In this document: piece by piece, positions 48,503 through 59,483 of the stretch | Position numbering within the stretch: position 1 is the first letter of the stretch | Layout: each line of letters opens with the position of its first letter | Origin: Rosellinia necatrix | Lineage: Eukaryota > Ascomycota > Sordariomycetes > Xylariales > Xylariaceae | Direction: 5' to 3' | DNA: 64,000 nucleotides | Assembly: GCA_021209875.1 (NCBI GenBank) | Contig: JAGYVD010000003.1 | Location: 62,001-126,000 of the forward strand | Position numbers and translations under genes: made by a program | The notes under the pieces: model-generated | What the model was told of the DNA's origin: nothing | Seen by the model: only the letters and a program-made list of their open reading frames with translations | The model's database searches: none

Positions 48503-51500
48503 ATGGGGAGTCTTTTATCGGAGTCATCGGCCTCCCCGCGAGAGAGGCGAAATATTCTTAATTCGTTCAATGACCACATGTGCAATCAATGGACGGGGAA
48601 AGCCGTTGGCGGGCGCCGATATATCCGCACAAGTCGAATGGTCAAATGGATGGAGGCAAGCGAATCCAATGATGTGTCTACTAACGGAGGTCTTCTTCTC
48701 GATGAGGTTAACCAAGCAAATAAATCCTCATCCAAGTTCCCCTGTGTCGAATGGGAATATATCTCTGGCAGACCCCACTGGGTCATCGAATTTGGCCTTT
48801 TGACGGTCTTAGGATATGGGCACCTGATTGAGATATTCCGACGACATGACGTCCGATACGACGTATCACCCTGGGATACTGACAATATTCGGGAAAAATT
48901 AAGGGGGCACATTAATGACGACGAGAAACTGGAGACATTCATGCGGGATTTTGAGAGACGCAGATGGGAATTCAATCCCGTTCAATTTGAACTAGGCATG
49001 GATAAGGCCTTGCACGAACAACGTGTTTTACCGTTTTGTGCGAGATCGCGCATCAACCATAAAGGCGCTACCGCTAGCTTGTGGGAAATCGCCGTGGAAG
49101 AAGACTTTATCGAAGAGAGCCTTCGCGACGTTATCCAAGGTTCAAGATACAAACACAAAGACTTCGGTTCCGTGAGTGCTGACCTCTTACACTTCCCCGC
49201 CCCTCCCTATTCCGCGATCAATAGGCAAATCCTATGACTTGCGACCAAAGAAAGACTTCTAATCATGATACTAGTGTTATCGTTTTGCTCTCAAATCATA
49301 TAGTGAGCAGTGCAGCGATATCTACGATAATGAAAAGAATGCCTTCAACGGGATTCAGGGCGAACGAAACATGGTTAAATACCTGGGGACGTTTCAGTGT
49401 TCTGGAGACTCTCTAAACGCACGAGGCGCTATGTCACGGTCATATAACATCCTCCTTGAATACGGAGAGGATGATCTGAACGAGTATTTCACCGTGTACA
49501 GCCCTCCGGCGCTGGGCCCCGAGATAATAGACTTCTGGGGAAAGCTCTTTCAAATCGCCGACGCACTTCAGAAAGTACACAACCTAGAGAGGAAGAAGCG
49601 AAACGGGGACTCGGTTATGTATGAAGGGTAAGGCTATCAGCAGTGTCCCTCCCGTGTCACGATAGCGAAGACTAATACGATCAGTTGCCACGCCGACGTC
49701 AAACCAGACAACATCTTACGGGTGCAAGGAGACTTCAAGCTGGCGGATTTTGGGTTCGCAACCTTCAATATTCGCAATGTCGCGTCAAATGAAGAGGCGA
49801 AGACATCACCCGCAGGAGGGACGGAGACATATGGTGAGCATCTCGGCCATGTTTGGGGGAGATGTTGTGTACTAATGTATTTTTTGCAGGGGCGCCCGAG
49901 TTCTTCCAGATGAAGCATATGTTGTCAGGAGACACGGCGCCCGAATCCCACGACATTAGTAGTGTCACAAACACCATTGATACGTGGTCCTTCGCCTGCG
50001 TTATATCCGTCGCGGTTACCTGGGTTGTGTTAGGACTACAGGGCATAAAACAATTCCAGGCGGTAAGAGGAGCTGCCGTCAAGGCGATCAAAGAAAGCCG
50101 TAGCTCCAACACTGCTACGGCAAAAACACTACAAGGCGACATTTTCCATGATGGTTTTACTGTTCTCGAAGACGTCACCAACTGGCACAAGTACCTACGT
50201 CAGGTGATGAGGAGGTCAGACCCCATATCGCATCAGCTTCTTGACCTAATTGATGAAAAAGTTCTGGGTCGAGATAAAGAAAGCCGCCTAACATCAGCTA
50301 TGCTTCATACGGAATTGATGAAACTCCTAGATGAGGCTCAGAAGGTTGCCCACGAACCAATCTCAGAATCGATCATCAAGAGCATGGTTGATCTGGATAG
50401 GGCCGCACCGTCAACAGCGAAAGAATACGACCAGCGGGTGAAAGCGAGTAGCCGCAACAGAAAAAAAGAAGATGGCTCGGAACATGTCAAGGGGTCTGCT
50501 CGCATTACAAATACAGTCGCAACAAGGGTTGCTCATCGGCAGATCTTGGAGGCCACGCTGAGCCAAAGCTCTCTCATCGATGAAGATTACCATCCCGGGC
50601 GTGCCTCTAACCCCAGCTTGCCCATTGACTTGACCGGAGCAGCTTCGGCTGTTTGGAGTACGGCGCTGCCGAGAATATCCACGACGAACACCGAGGACAT
50701 CCGTATCCCTGCAGCGTACTTGTCACTTGTCAGCAACAGAGGCGGCCTGTCAGGATTTCTCCATCGCCAAAAAGAGCATGTGTATATTTCTAACTTCATC
50801 AAAGGCCGAGACATTGTTTGTCTATCCAAAGTAGTCCCACTGAATTATAATGGCCGCTAATCGGACCGCAGAAGTTCATCGTGGATAATGGCACGAGTAT
50901 GGGGGAGCATCATGAAGATGTCAGGCAGACGCTTCTGGTCTTGGCCGACTTCGTTGTAGCCTCTGACGAAGACGGGGTAGACTTGATATTCACCTTTGCC
51001 GATAACAAGCTCGGTTGCCAGAATGTCAAAAACCCTTACAAAAGGTTTGGCAAAGCCATGGATTCTGCCCGCCAGCGCATTTCTCCGAGCGGTCAAGCAC
51101 CGCTTGCGACAGACATGGCCAGGACGTTGGGAGAGATATTCAATGCTCACAAAAGAAGATTGAATCCGAGAAGAACGACATTAATCATACTAACAGATGG
51201 AGTATGGGGTGGTTCTGCTCAATCCGATGATGTTGAGAAGAAGATAGCCCATTTTGTCGCATACCTTAAGAGGACCAACACATTCGAAGATCGGTACTTC
51301 ACCATACAGTTCGTGTCATTTGGCAACATAGGGACTGAGAGGCTTCAAGGGTTAGATGACGATATGGAGGAGAAATACCAAATTCCGTGAGTGCCAAAGG
51401 ATTTTCGACTGGTCAAGGCGCTAACCAATCACAGGGACGTCATCGACCACGAACACTGGAGTGGAAGCCCTACGAAGATGATTCTTGGTAGTCTAGATAA

Positions 51501-51627
51501 CTCGTACGATAATGTGCCATCGAGCCCGATGGCGAACCGGCAGGGGATGCTTAGCGTGCAGCCTCAGGACCCCCCAAAACTGCAACAGCAACGTTCGTGG
51601 AGATTATCCCGCCCACAACTGAGGTAA
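48503..51627 (+). CDS. Protein kinase fused to a von Willebrand factor A domain
   Basis: Six exons, 48503-49171, 49275-49627, 49685-49833, 49890-50815, 50872-51386 and 51435-51627, join in frame to 934 residues. Residues 1-220 are an unrecognised helical, charged region. The kinase domain runs from about 210 to 530: the Lys of YRFALK at 230, the catalytic loop HADVKPDN (345-350, with Ala replacing the Arg of HRD), DFG at 362-364 and APE at 392-394. The glycine loop is poorly kept. From about 695 to 890 lies a vWA domain with a MIDAS-like set: DNGTS at 704-708 (Gly in place of the first Ser), Thr near 779 and TDG near 807-809. The C terminus is Gln/Pro/Ser-rich. No membrane segment or signal peptide is seen. 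The last intron donors were chosen to give the DIKFIVDN strand. Function unknown; signalling or incompatibility/defence-like roles are speculation. Confidence 0.8.
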
Positions 51628-54600
51628 TCATGCGGGTTAGAATTCATCATTTCCCGACCCAGATGGAGCATGCTTATGCCTGTCGGGTGAGGATCCTATC
51701 CCGCGCTCTTCCGCGCCATACAGACAGCATCAGTTGGAACCCCTCACTCACTCGCTCGCGCTGATCGCGGTCTATTGAGTTCACCACCAACGCGGTGCGG
51801 CGATGCATAAAGACCAACACGCGAGTCACAGCTCCCCCTTCTAGGCTGTCGACGGGAAATTATGAGCACGACTCGAGGCAATCTGGCATAGGGTTAGCCC
51901 AATCCGGCTGACATGCGTGTCATCTTTGACGATAGGAACCCCTACAACGCGTGAGATTCACCTTGAGATACGCCCCCATGCAGCCATTCTCCCCTCCATA
52001 TTTCTGGTATCGGTCATTACAATAGATAGGTGGTAAATAGGGGCGTTAAGGAATTTAGGTTGGTCGAGAAAGGTTCGCGGGGGTATAGAGTACCGGGTTT
52101 TAGCGAATATACCCCTTCACGTTGCAGATGGCGAGTTTTTGCCATGTAAACAGGAAATGCACGCTCCCCCGTAGACCGTATCAGGTCATCATGTTGTGGC
52201 TGGTAGTATTTTGTCGATTTTATCTATTATCGGGTAGTGATTGTAGGCTGATACTGACTCGCGGTCATACAGAATGGAAACGACTTGTGGACCTTGCTTC
52301 CGTCCCCCTCTAGCAACAGGCAAGTGATTCTGTCGAAGGAGACCATAAGCCGTGAAATATGCTGAATGGTCCTACTTTATTCATAATCCCTGGGCTGAAA
52401 ACAAAGAAACAAAGAAACCACGAAAACATCGTGATCGGAGACTGCCTCCTTACCTGATGCTACACCATCAAAAAGATCCTGGATGGGATAGATATGCCCG
52501 TGCAGGGGCCCTTCTTCCGCCTACGGAGCAATCAGATCGGTTTGTGGAACTATCGGTTGATCGGTTGATCGGCGAAAGCCACTGGTTCGCGCTCCATTCT
52601 CAGCAGCGTGTGTATGGAATGTCTGTTACCGCCCAGGGTTTGGGTCTTGGTTGGGCCTGAGATCGGTTTCGACGGATCGCCCGCGCTTGTAGCTTCTGCT
52701 CCGGATGTCTTTCTGTTACCTATTAGTTTAAAAAATGTCGTTTCGAGATCGTACAGAAAGTATGCTGGTGTCCTGATACCAGCGATGAGTCACCGTTGGA
52801 GCTTGAGTGTAGGTTATGAGGATGAAAGTGGGAGATGGCAAAGTTGTAAATAGTTGTTCATCTTCCAGGGGTTGGACGCGTTGAAAGTACCTACCTAACC
52901 TAATAGAGAGGTGAGACGAACGCCATTTGCTAGTTACCCCACCTTTGTAGTGTGGAGTCAACGGTTACTAGAGGAGTGCCTAAGGATGCACAAGTAAATG
53001 CGTGTTTACTTAAGTAAGTACCTACCTATGTGCAGCGTCCATAGTTAAATCGTTGAGTGCCTCAGGCAGCTGTGGAATTATCAATCGTTTGTTTTAATAT
53101 CGATCGTGCTTTTAACCAGGCCTCCGTAGGCATCACCTCTCTTATAGTTTTGCCCCAAACCACAGCAAACTCTTGTCCACTGGCAACCCGAGTAGGTGCC
53201 TGAGTAGCTAGCTACCTTGTAGATCCCTTCCTACGCCCCCGCACTAGACCAGACACTTAAATTTAGTGCTGTATACCAACCTTGGGAGGTTGGATGCAAG
53301 GTCTAGTCCAATACAAAATTTAGCTAAAGACGTGCTTCCCAGCCTTGAATATAATAATACTCAGTTATCATGTTAGGAACATGTGATTCTATCGTATATC
53401 GTACAAAGTAAACTAGTTAGTGCTGGGGGTATCATAAACGCTGCGTTGTAAAAGTGGTATCGTCAGGTATAAGTCATATAGCGTGCCAGTGTACTCGTAG
53501 TGAGATCACCACGTTCGGCGGCGCGTTTCGGACACGGATGAATGCGTCACATTGGCATCGTCGGTTCTTACTAGATAGAAGCCGGATAGGAAGCGAACGA
53601 TCTTTATGAGCCGCCCCGTGGCATGAAATAATGCAACACAGAAGACAGGGAAAGTAGAGGGACATATCACGAATAACCTAGCACCTCTAATAGCACCGAA
53701 CTCCTTCCCCCTTTCATCACGGCTTGTCCTACTATAAAACCCTCGAAATAGCCTGCTTCTCCCCCTCAAATATGCATATTTAGATGATCAGCGCCGTGTA
53801 TGTGGCAGCATATACAATGAATCTTGTGGCATATAGGATAACGTCAGCTATCATAAGCACAACAACCCGGGAGCGATATAGGTAATGTTCACCCAAGGAC
53901 TTAGAATCGGCGCTGGTAGAAGCAGTCATGGCGAGAAAACTGTGATGCACAACCACAATAAAGCCGCTAAGGGGCCATCATCGACTAAGCAGAGCAGTAC
54001 AGCTCTCGAGTCGTTTGCCCCTATTACTCGCCGTCATCACATTACACACAATTCACACTGAATATGGTTACAAAAATCTGCTCGGCGTTAATCTTACATA
54101 TGACATGTTCGTACTGCTCAAGGTTCGTGTACGCTATTCAATCCTCCTACCCATTTCCTACCTGTGTGCTTGGAATGTGTCTTGGGCCTATCACGGTCTC
54201 GAGGACGGTACATTATGAGCCAGATGGGATTGGCGACACATGAGTTCTGTCATAGGTGGCTCTTCACGATCTTACCCTAAACGCAAGAGCTCTTTCTCCT
54301 TGGGAAAAACCGACTTGTTGGAAACCAAGTTGCCGCGACACCGAACCAAGGGACGTCGCGGTCAATCTTTTCCCAGGCGTCTTCTCCGATTGATAATGCT
54401 GGTGAGACAGTATAGGCATTCACTGGCATCTGCGGCGTCAGCCACAGTCCTCACTCCTTTTTATGTCTGCGAGCGGGTCGGTTAGATAGATACTAGAAAG
54501 CGATCAACCTATTGACAGAGCACCTAACCCAGGGGATGGGGTGTGGTATTTCAGCGAGCAGAATCGGCCTCGATGGAAGTGGATATAGTCTCATGCAAGA

Positions 54601-55007
54601 CCGTCACAGAGCTAAGCAAGCTGATCAAGCGAAGGGGAAAACATTAAGCCGAATAGTGTCACGTCCGACAACGACAAGCGTTGTGTACTAATAGACCAGC
54701 CAGCAACCGCCACACATACGGGCGAAAACAAGTTGACCTTATTGGATAATGGTTGGTATTGAGACTTAGGTAATCATAGCTGCATGTATATGAGAGGTAT
54801 AAAGTAGGAGGCATGGACTAAGGTGATATAATTGATACCATAACATTACCCACTACAGCAGCAGATAGAGGCACTTTACCTGAATAGATATGCATTCCCT
54901 AGAGAGAGGGGGTAGGTAGCTTGGTGGAATGATGAGCATCCGGCTCCCTCTGGTCTCTGCTCAGGTACCAACTTTAAAGTGAGTGTTTTTGTGGAGACCG
55001 ACAGGTG

Positions 55008-55048
55008 CCATTGGGTAGGTACCATTGGGTATGTACCATTGGGTAGGT
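55008..55048. repeat. Three tandem copies of a 14-base ccattgggtaggta unit
   Basis: Units ccattgggtaggta, ccattgggtatgta and ccattgggtaggtg follow each other directly in non-coding DNA. Confidence 0.9.
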
Positions 55049-55689
55049 GCGCCGTCCTGCTGTCTGTTTCGGTGGAGGCTGTTTACGACTCCACATAAGC
55101 TTCCGCGACTTGGCTGCTTGGGTCTCGTAGAGTATACACTATCTACAAGTACCTGCTTACCGTGAGATGTCAGTCTGCATGTACTTATAGTATATGTACA
55201 CTACATTATAACTACATACCTACCTACTAGGGTAGTAGGTAGGCAAGTAAGGTGGGACGATAGTGGGACCCTCCCTCTTTACGCGCCTCCGCCGGTCCAG
55301 AAATACATACTACCTGAGACAGGCATGTCATGTTATCCGAACCACATACGATCTAGTCTAACCTTGGCCGGGTCGATTTCGACGGCTCCTCCATACAGCT
55401 GACCATGATTGCGAGAATAGCATTGTTTATTGGTTTGTCTCGATTCGAATTGGCATGATCCCTTGTCGTCTGCGCTCTGCTCGTCCCCGTCCCGTGTCAT
55501 GCTTTCCGTTGACTTCGCAACTCGCCCATTGATCATTCACCTAGCCGAACAGCGAGCAAGCCCGTATCCAGCCTCCCGAGACGACGTGAAGCCGTAGAGC
55601 CGCGAGGCCGTGACGCCGTGGAGCTTGGCCGCGAACCTGTGGGCCGCGTCTATTCCGACATTTGCATCGTGTTTTTCCCACACACTCAC

Positions 55690-55736
55690 CCACGCCCTCT
55701 CTCACGCCCTCTCCCACGCCCTCTCCCACGCCCTCT
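55690..55736. repeat. CTCTCCCACGCC 12-base minisatellite
   Basis: About four units of a pyrimidine-rich 12-mer in the presumed leader or promoter of the sirtuin gene. In one frame it encodes Ser-Pro-Thr-Pro repeats, which I do not treat as coding. Confidence 0.9.
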
Positions 55737-56202
55737 TCTCTCCCATTTACTCATTCCGGGTTCCTTCTCCTCCGCTGTTTTCTACGCCCGTCCTCCGCGC
55801 CCTGCTATAGGCCACTGCCGCGCCCCAGCGACTCTCGCCCACGTCAGCCTCAAACCCTGCCACGATCACCGACAAAACGCGTCTATATTCTCATAAGCCA
55901 GGCGATTTTGATATATGTGGCCTGGCTTGATCTGATCCGGCCGCCCGAGCTACAAACGGGGCCTTACCGACCTAAGCGTAGAATAGGTGTTGCGAACCAC
56001 AAACCCGTGAACTGCGAGCCGCAAGCCGCGAGCCGCCCGCTCGGCCGCCCGCCCGCCAGCCAACGCCAAGTCAGCCACCCCCGCGACTCTCGCGACAAAC
56101 ACAATGAGTTGTACTCCTCGTTGAGCCCGTCTTCCACATGCTCCTTCGGCTTCCAGGCTCGCCGTGCCAAGGTCCATATCGAAACCTGCCGCTTCACACA
56201 AA

Positions 56203-59200
56203 ATGCCCACCCTCCAAATCACTCCGGATGCTCCCGACCTCCTCCAGGATGTTGCCGATACTCTCGCCAAGTCGCGGAAGATGGTCATCATCACCGGTGC
56301 CGGTATCAGTACCAATTCTGGGATACCCGTACGCGCGCCCTCTGCTACCGTCCCTTTTCGTGCCGTCATCGTTGTCCATTCATCTGCTGACTGTGTTTTC
56401 AGGACTTCCGCTCTGAAAATGGCCTCTACTCGCTGATACAGGACCAATTCGAGCGCGCAGAAGCGAACGTGAATGGGAAGAAGGATCTCTTCGATGATCA
56501 TGATGCCACTCCCGTTACCGTTTCGAGCACCACTGTAGCAGCAACGTTGAATACCGGCGAGCGACCCCTGAAGCGGAGGAGAACGTCTGGGCCAGGCAAT
56601 ATTGCGGCATCAGCCTCATTTCTATCTGGGCATTCTCCATCTCAAACTCCGGTCGCCCCGGAAGCCGGAACCAGTGTTCAGGGACAATCCCCTGCGGACA
56701 TAGACCCCGTCCCTGCCCTAAAACGCCAGGGCTCGACGCACGATCGGACCGCTGCGGTAGCCACGCTCGATTCCTCTCGACGGGTTACACGGTCACAGGC
56801 GACTGCCCTAAGGCCAACGCTACCCCGGCATTTGACACAGCGCTCTGTCGACTCCTCGACGAGCCATGATTCTATTTTCTCAGATCGACCTCCATCCTGC
56901 GAGTCTTCGCAGACGGATACCTTGATTTTGGCGCACACACCCAGGCCGGTCGACTGTGATACGCAGACTAACACACCCATAAAGCCCGTAGCACAAATTA
57001 CCAGCTCATCGCCCCTTTCTTCGCCACCGCCAGACCTCTTCGACCCCTTCGAAAGTACCAACTCCTCCACAGACACCAGTTCTCATGAGGACTCTGATGG
57101 TTCAGATACCTCCGAGTCCGACGATACCCAACAATCCTTAGATTTCCTCTCATCACAAGCATCATCTTCAAACCTCCGAAACATGAAGGGTCGGGACCTT
57201 TTCGACTGTAATATCTGGGCTGATCCGTTAAAAACGTCGGTGTTCTACAGGTTTGCCACATCCCTAAGACAGCGAGTCAGAGAGGTCGAGCCCACCGTAA
57301 CACACCGTTTTATCGCGCAAATGCGCGACGTAGGAAAGCTTGCCCGCGTCTATACTCAGAATATAGATGAGATCGAGAAAAAGATCGGTCTCTCGACCGA
57401 CCTGAAGCATGGGTTCGGCAATAAAAAGAGAAAATCCATGAGGCAACAGCCCCCGGAGGCTTCAAAAGAGGAAGTCACTGGATCGCCTGACGATACAACA
57501 ACCCTCGGAACTGCCGACATGACACAACCCTCGCCCAAGCTAGAGGACGCTCCAATCCTGCCTAGGCCTCGTCCTAATTCGGGGCCTGACAGGGGCGTTG
57601 AGTGCGTATTTCTCCACGGATCGTTGCATTCTCTTCGTTGTTTTGTGTGTGGTAAACTCTGTGATTGGGACGAGGATGGCCGCGAATTGCGCACATTGTC
57701 TGGGGAACAGCCAGAATGCCCTCACTGTGCGGGGGCGACCGCGGCTCGCCAGGAGAAGGGAAAGCGAGCCCTCGGTATCGGCAAGCTTCGTCCCGACATT
57801 GTACTATATGGCGAGGAACACCCCCAGTCGGATCTGATATCACCCATTGTGCAGCATGACCTTGCCGCCGGCCCGGACCTATTGTTGGTGCTTGGCACGA
57901 GTCTACGTGTGCACGGCTTGAAAGTGATGGTGAAGGAGTTCGCCAAGGCAGTTCATAAAAAGGGTGGTAAAGTCATCTTCATCAATTTCACGAAGCCCTC
58001 TGAAAGCGCCTGGGGAGACGTCCTCGACTACTGGATCGAATGGGACTGTGATGCCTGGGTTGAAGACTTGAGAACCCGCAAGCCCCTTTTATGGCTCTCG
58101 CCCACCGAACGACTAGAGCTGGACAGGCTGAAGCGCGAGACTTTGGCTGAAAGGAAGAAGGAGGCGTTGAAGAAAAGAGAGAGTATCATGGAAAAGAAAC
58201 GAGAGGACCCCGAGGACAAGGGACAATCCGTGCCGGAGCAAAGTAAAAAACGGCCGCCGCCCAAGAATCCTGTTGCTATGCGAAACGATTATCACTGCGG
58301 CGCATATATTGTCTGGGATATATTTCAAGCGCTGGCCAAGATTGGCGATCGCCCGTTTGACAATCTTGGGTACGCGCCCCGAGCCTCGTCACCCATATCT
58401 ACACCTGCATTGAGCCCATCTTCCACCCAGAAGGTGGGCAATGATTCTGAATTGGGCGATGATATACAGACGCGTTTGAAATCTGAGAAGAAGAAGAAGA
58501 AGAGGAAACCACGCGCCAGAGCAACGCCTAGCAAAGAGCAACAGCCCGCCGTTCAGCCATGTCCCGGTCATCCCGTTTCTGGCCTGAACATCCCCTTAGA
58601 TCTCAGTAACTTATCTTCTACTGCTGTTGTCGGCACTGCAGTTTGGGGCCCTAAACTTACACATCAGCCCACCACCTCTTCTCTCGCCAATGAGCCACGG
58701 GCTAAGAAAAAGAGAGTAAGAAAGTCCGCGCCAGCAACTCTTGTCATCAAGCCACACACCGATCATGGAAAGAAACCAGCGAGTGAGAACAAGCGTCCTG
58801 AGAGGCACACCGGCAAGGATCGGTATCTCCAAGCTGTGAGAGAACTCGCAAAGTCAAGAAAGACTCCAACTCCGGGTAATCTAACCATCCCAATCGGCGT
58901 GTCAAGAACACCAGCGCATTCGCCTCCACCATTAAAGCCACATGGACCGGATCCGCGTCCCATCCCCAGCCCATATCATTTCATCGGACAGGCAGGCATA
59001 GATGATGGCAATAGAAGACATTCCACCCCCGCATATACTTCATATTCATTCCAGCCTCAGTTGTTACCTCCGTTGCCAGACCCGTCCAGCGTTCAGTACG
59101 GCGCCCCCCATCGTCCACTATCCATCCCGGCAACGCCTTCGGAACCTTGCCAAGGGCCTATGCTTGCTCCCCTTCATGTTAATTGGAAGCAGTCACCACA

Positions 59201-59483
59201 ATCAAGGGTCTATCTTGAACCTATTGAGATTGCTCCGCTAGTTGGTCCGGCAAGTCCCCTTGCCGACAAACGGCCGGCGTTGAACAACCCGCATTGTTCA
59301 TACTCATGGCACCATTCTACACAGCCGATCTATAACGACCCACTCGTAGGCATATCACGTCAGGCCATCACCCACAAGCCTCAATGGCATATAGAGTCAA
59401 ACGATGACAATACTCCTAGTCCCTCGGATCAGTTGCGCATGGAAGCTGCCAATCAGCTTTCGCAATTGCAAGGGGAAACGTAG
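56203..59483 (+). CDS. HST3: NAD-dependent histone deacetylase, Hst3/Hst4-type sirtuin
   Basis: Two exons, 56203-56328 and 56403-59483, give 1,068 residues. Hst3/Hst4 sirtuins remove acetyl groups from histone H3 Lys56 and safeguard the genome. The NAD motif TGAGISTNSGIP/DFRS (about 31-46) spans the intron. After a Ser/Thr-rich insertion of roughly 200 residues the fold resumes at KGRDLFDCNIWADP. YTQNID is near 359-364, and catalytic His is in FLHGSLH near 447. Zinc ligands CFVCGKLC and CPHC follow (about 454-485), then RPDIVLYGE and LLVLGTSLRVHG. From about 600 a Lys/Arg-rich region, including KKKKKRKPRARA, suggests nuclear import. The rest is a Pro/Ser-rich disordered tail. The start follows an A-rich context and gives the family N terminus. 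Hst3 and Hst4 cannot be told apart here. Confidence 0.9.

Larger units (their letters stand above)
51628..56202. other. 4.6-kb gene-poor region upstream of the sirtuin gene
   Basis: Nothing between 51628 and about 55380 resembles a known gene. A triplicated accattgggta-type unit (about 55008-55048) and tacctacc motifs near 55215-55250 are present. The last 500 bases are C/T-rich and probably the promoter and leader of the sirtuin gene. Confidence 0.45.

Noticed and set aside
55662..56390. 242-residue frame with Ser-Pro-Thr-Pro repeats upstream of and overlapping the sirtuin start
   Set aside because: Created by the 12-base minisatellite and CT-rich leader; it overlaps the sirtuin first exon in another frame and shows no domain.
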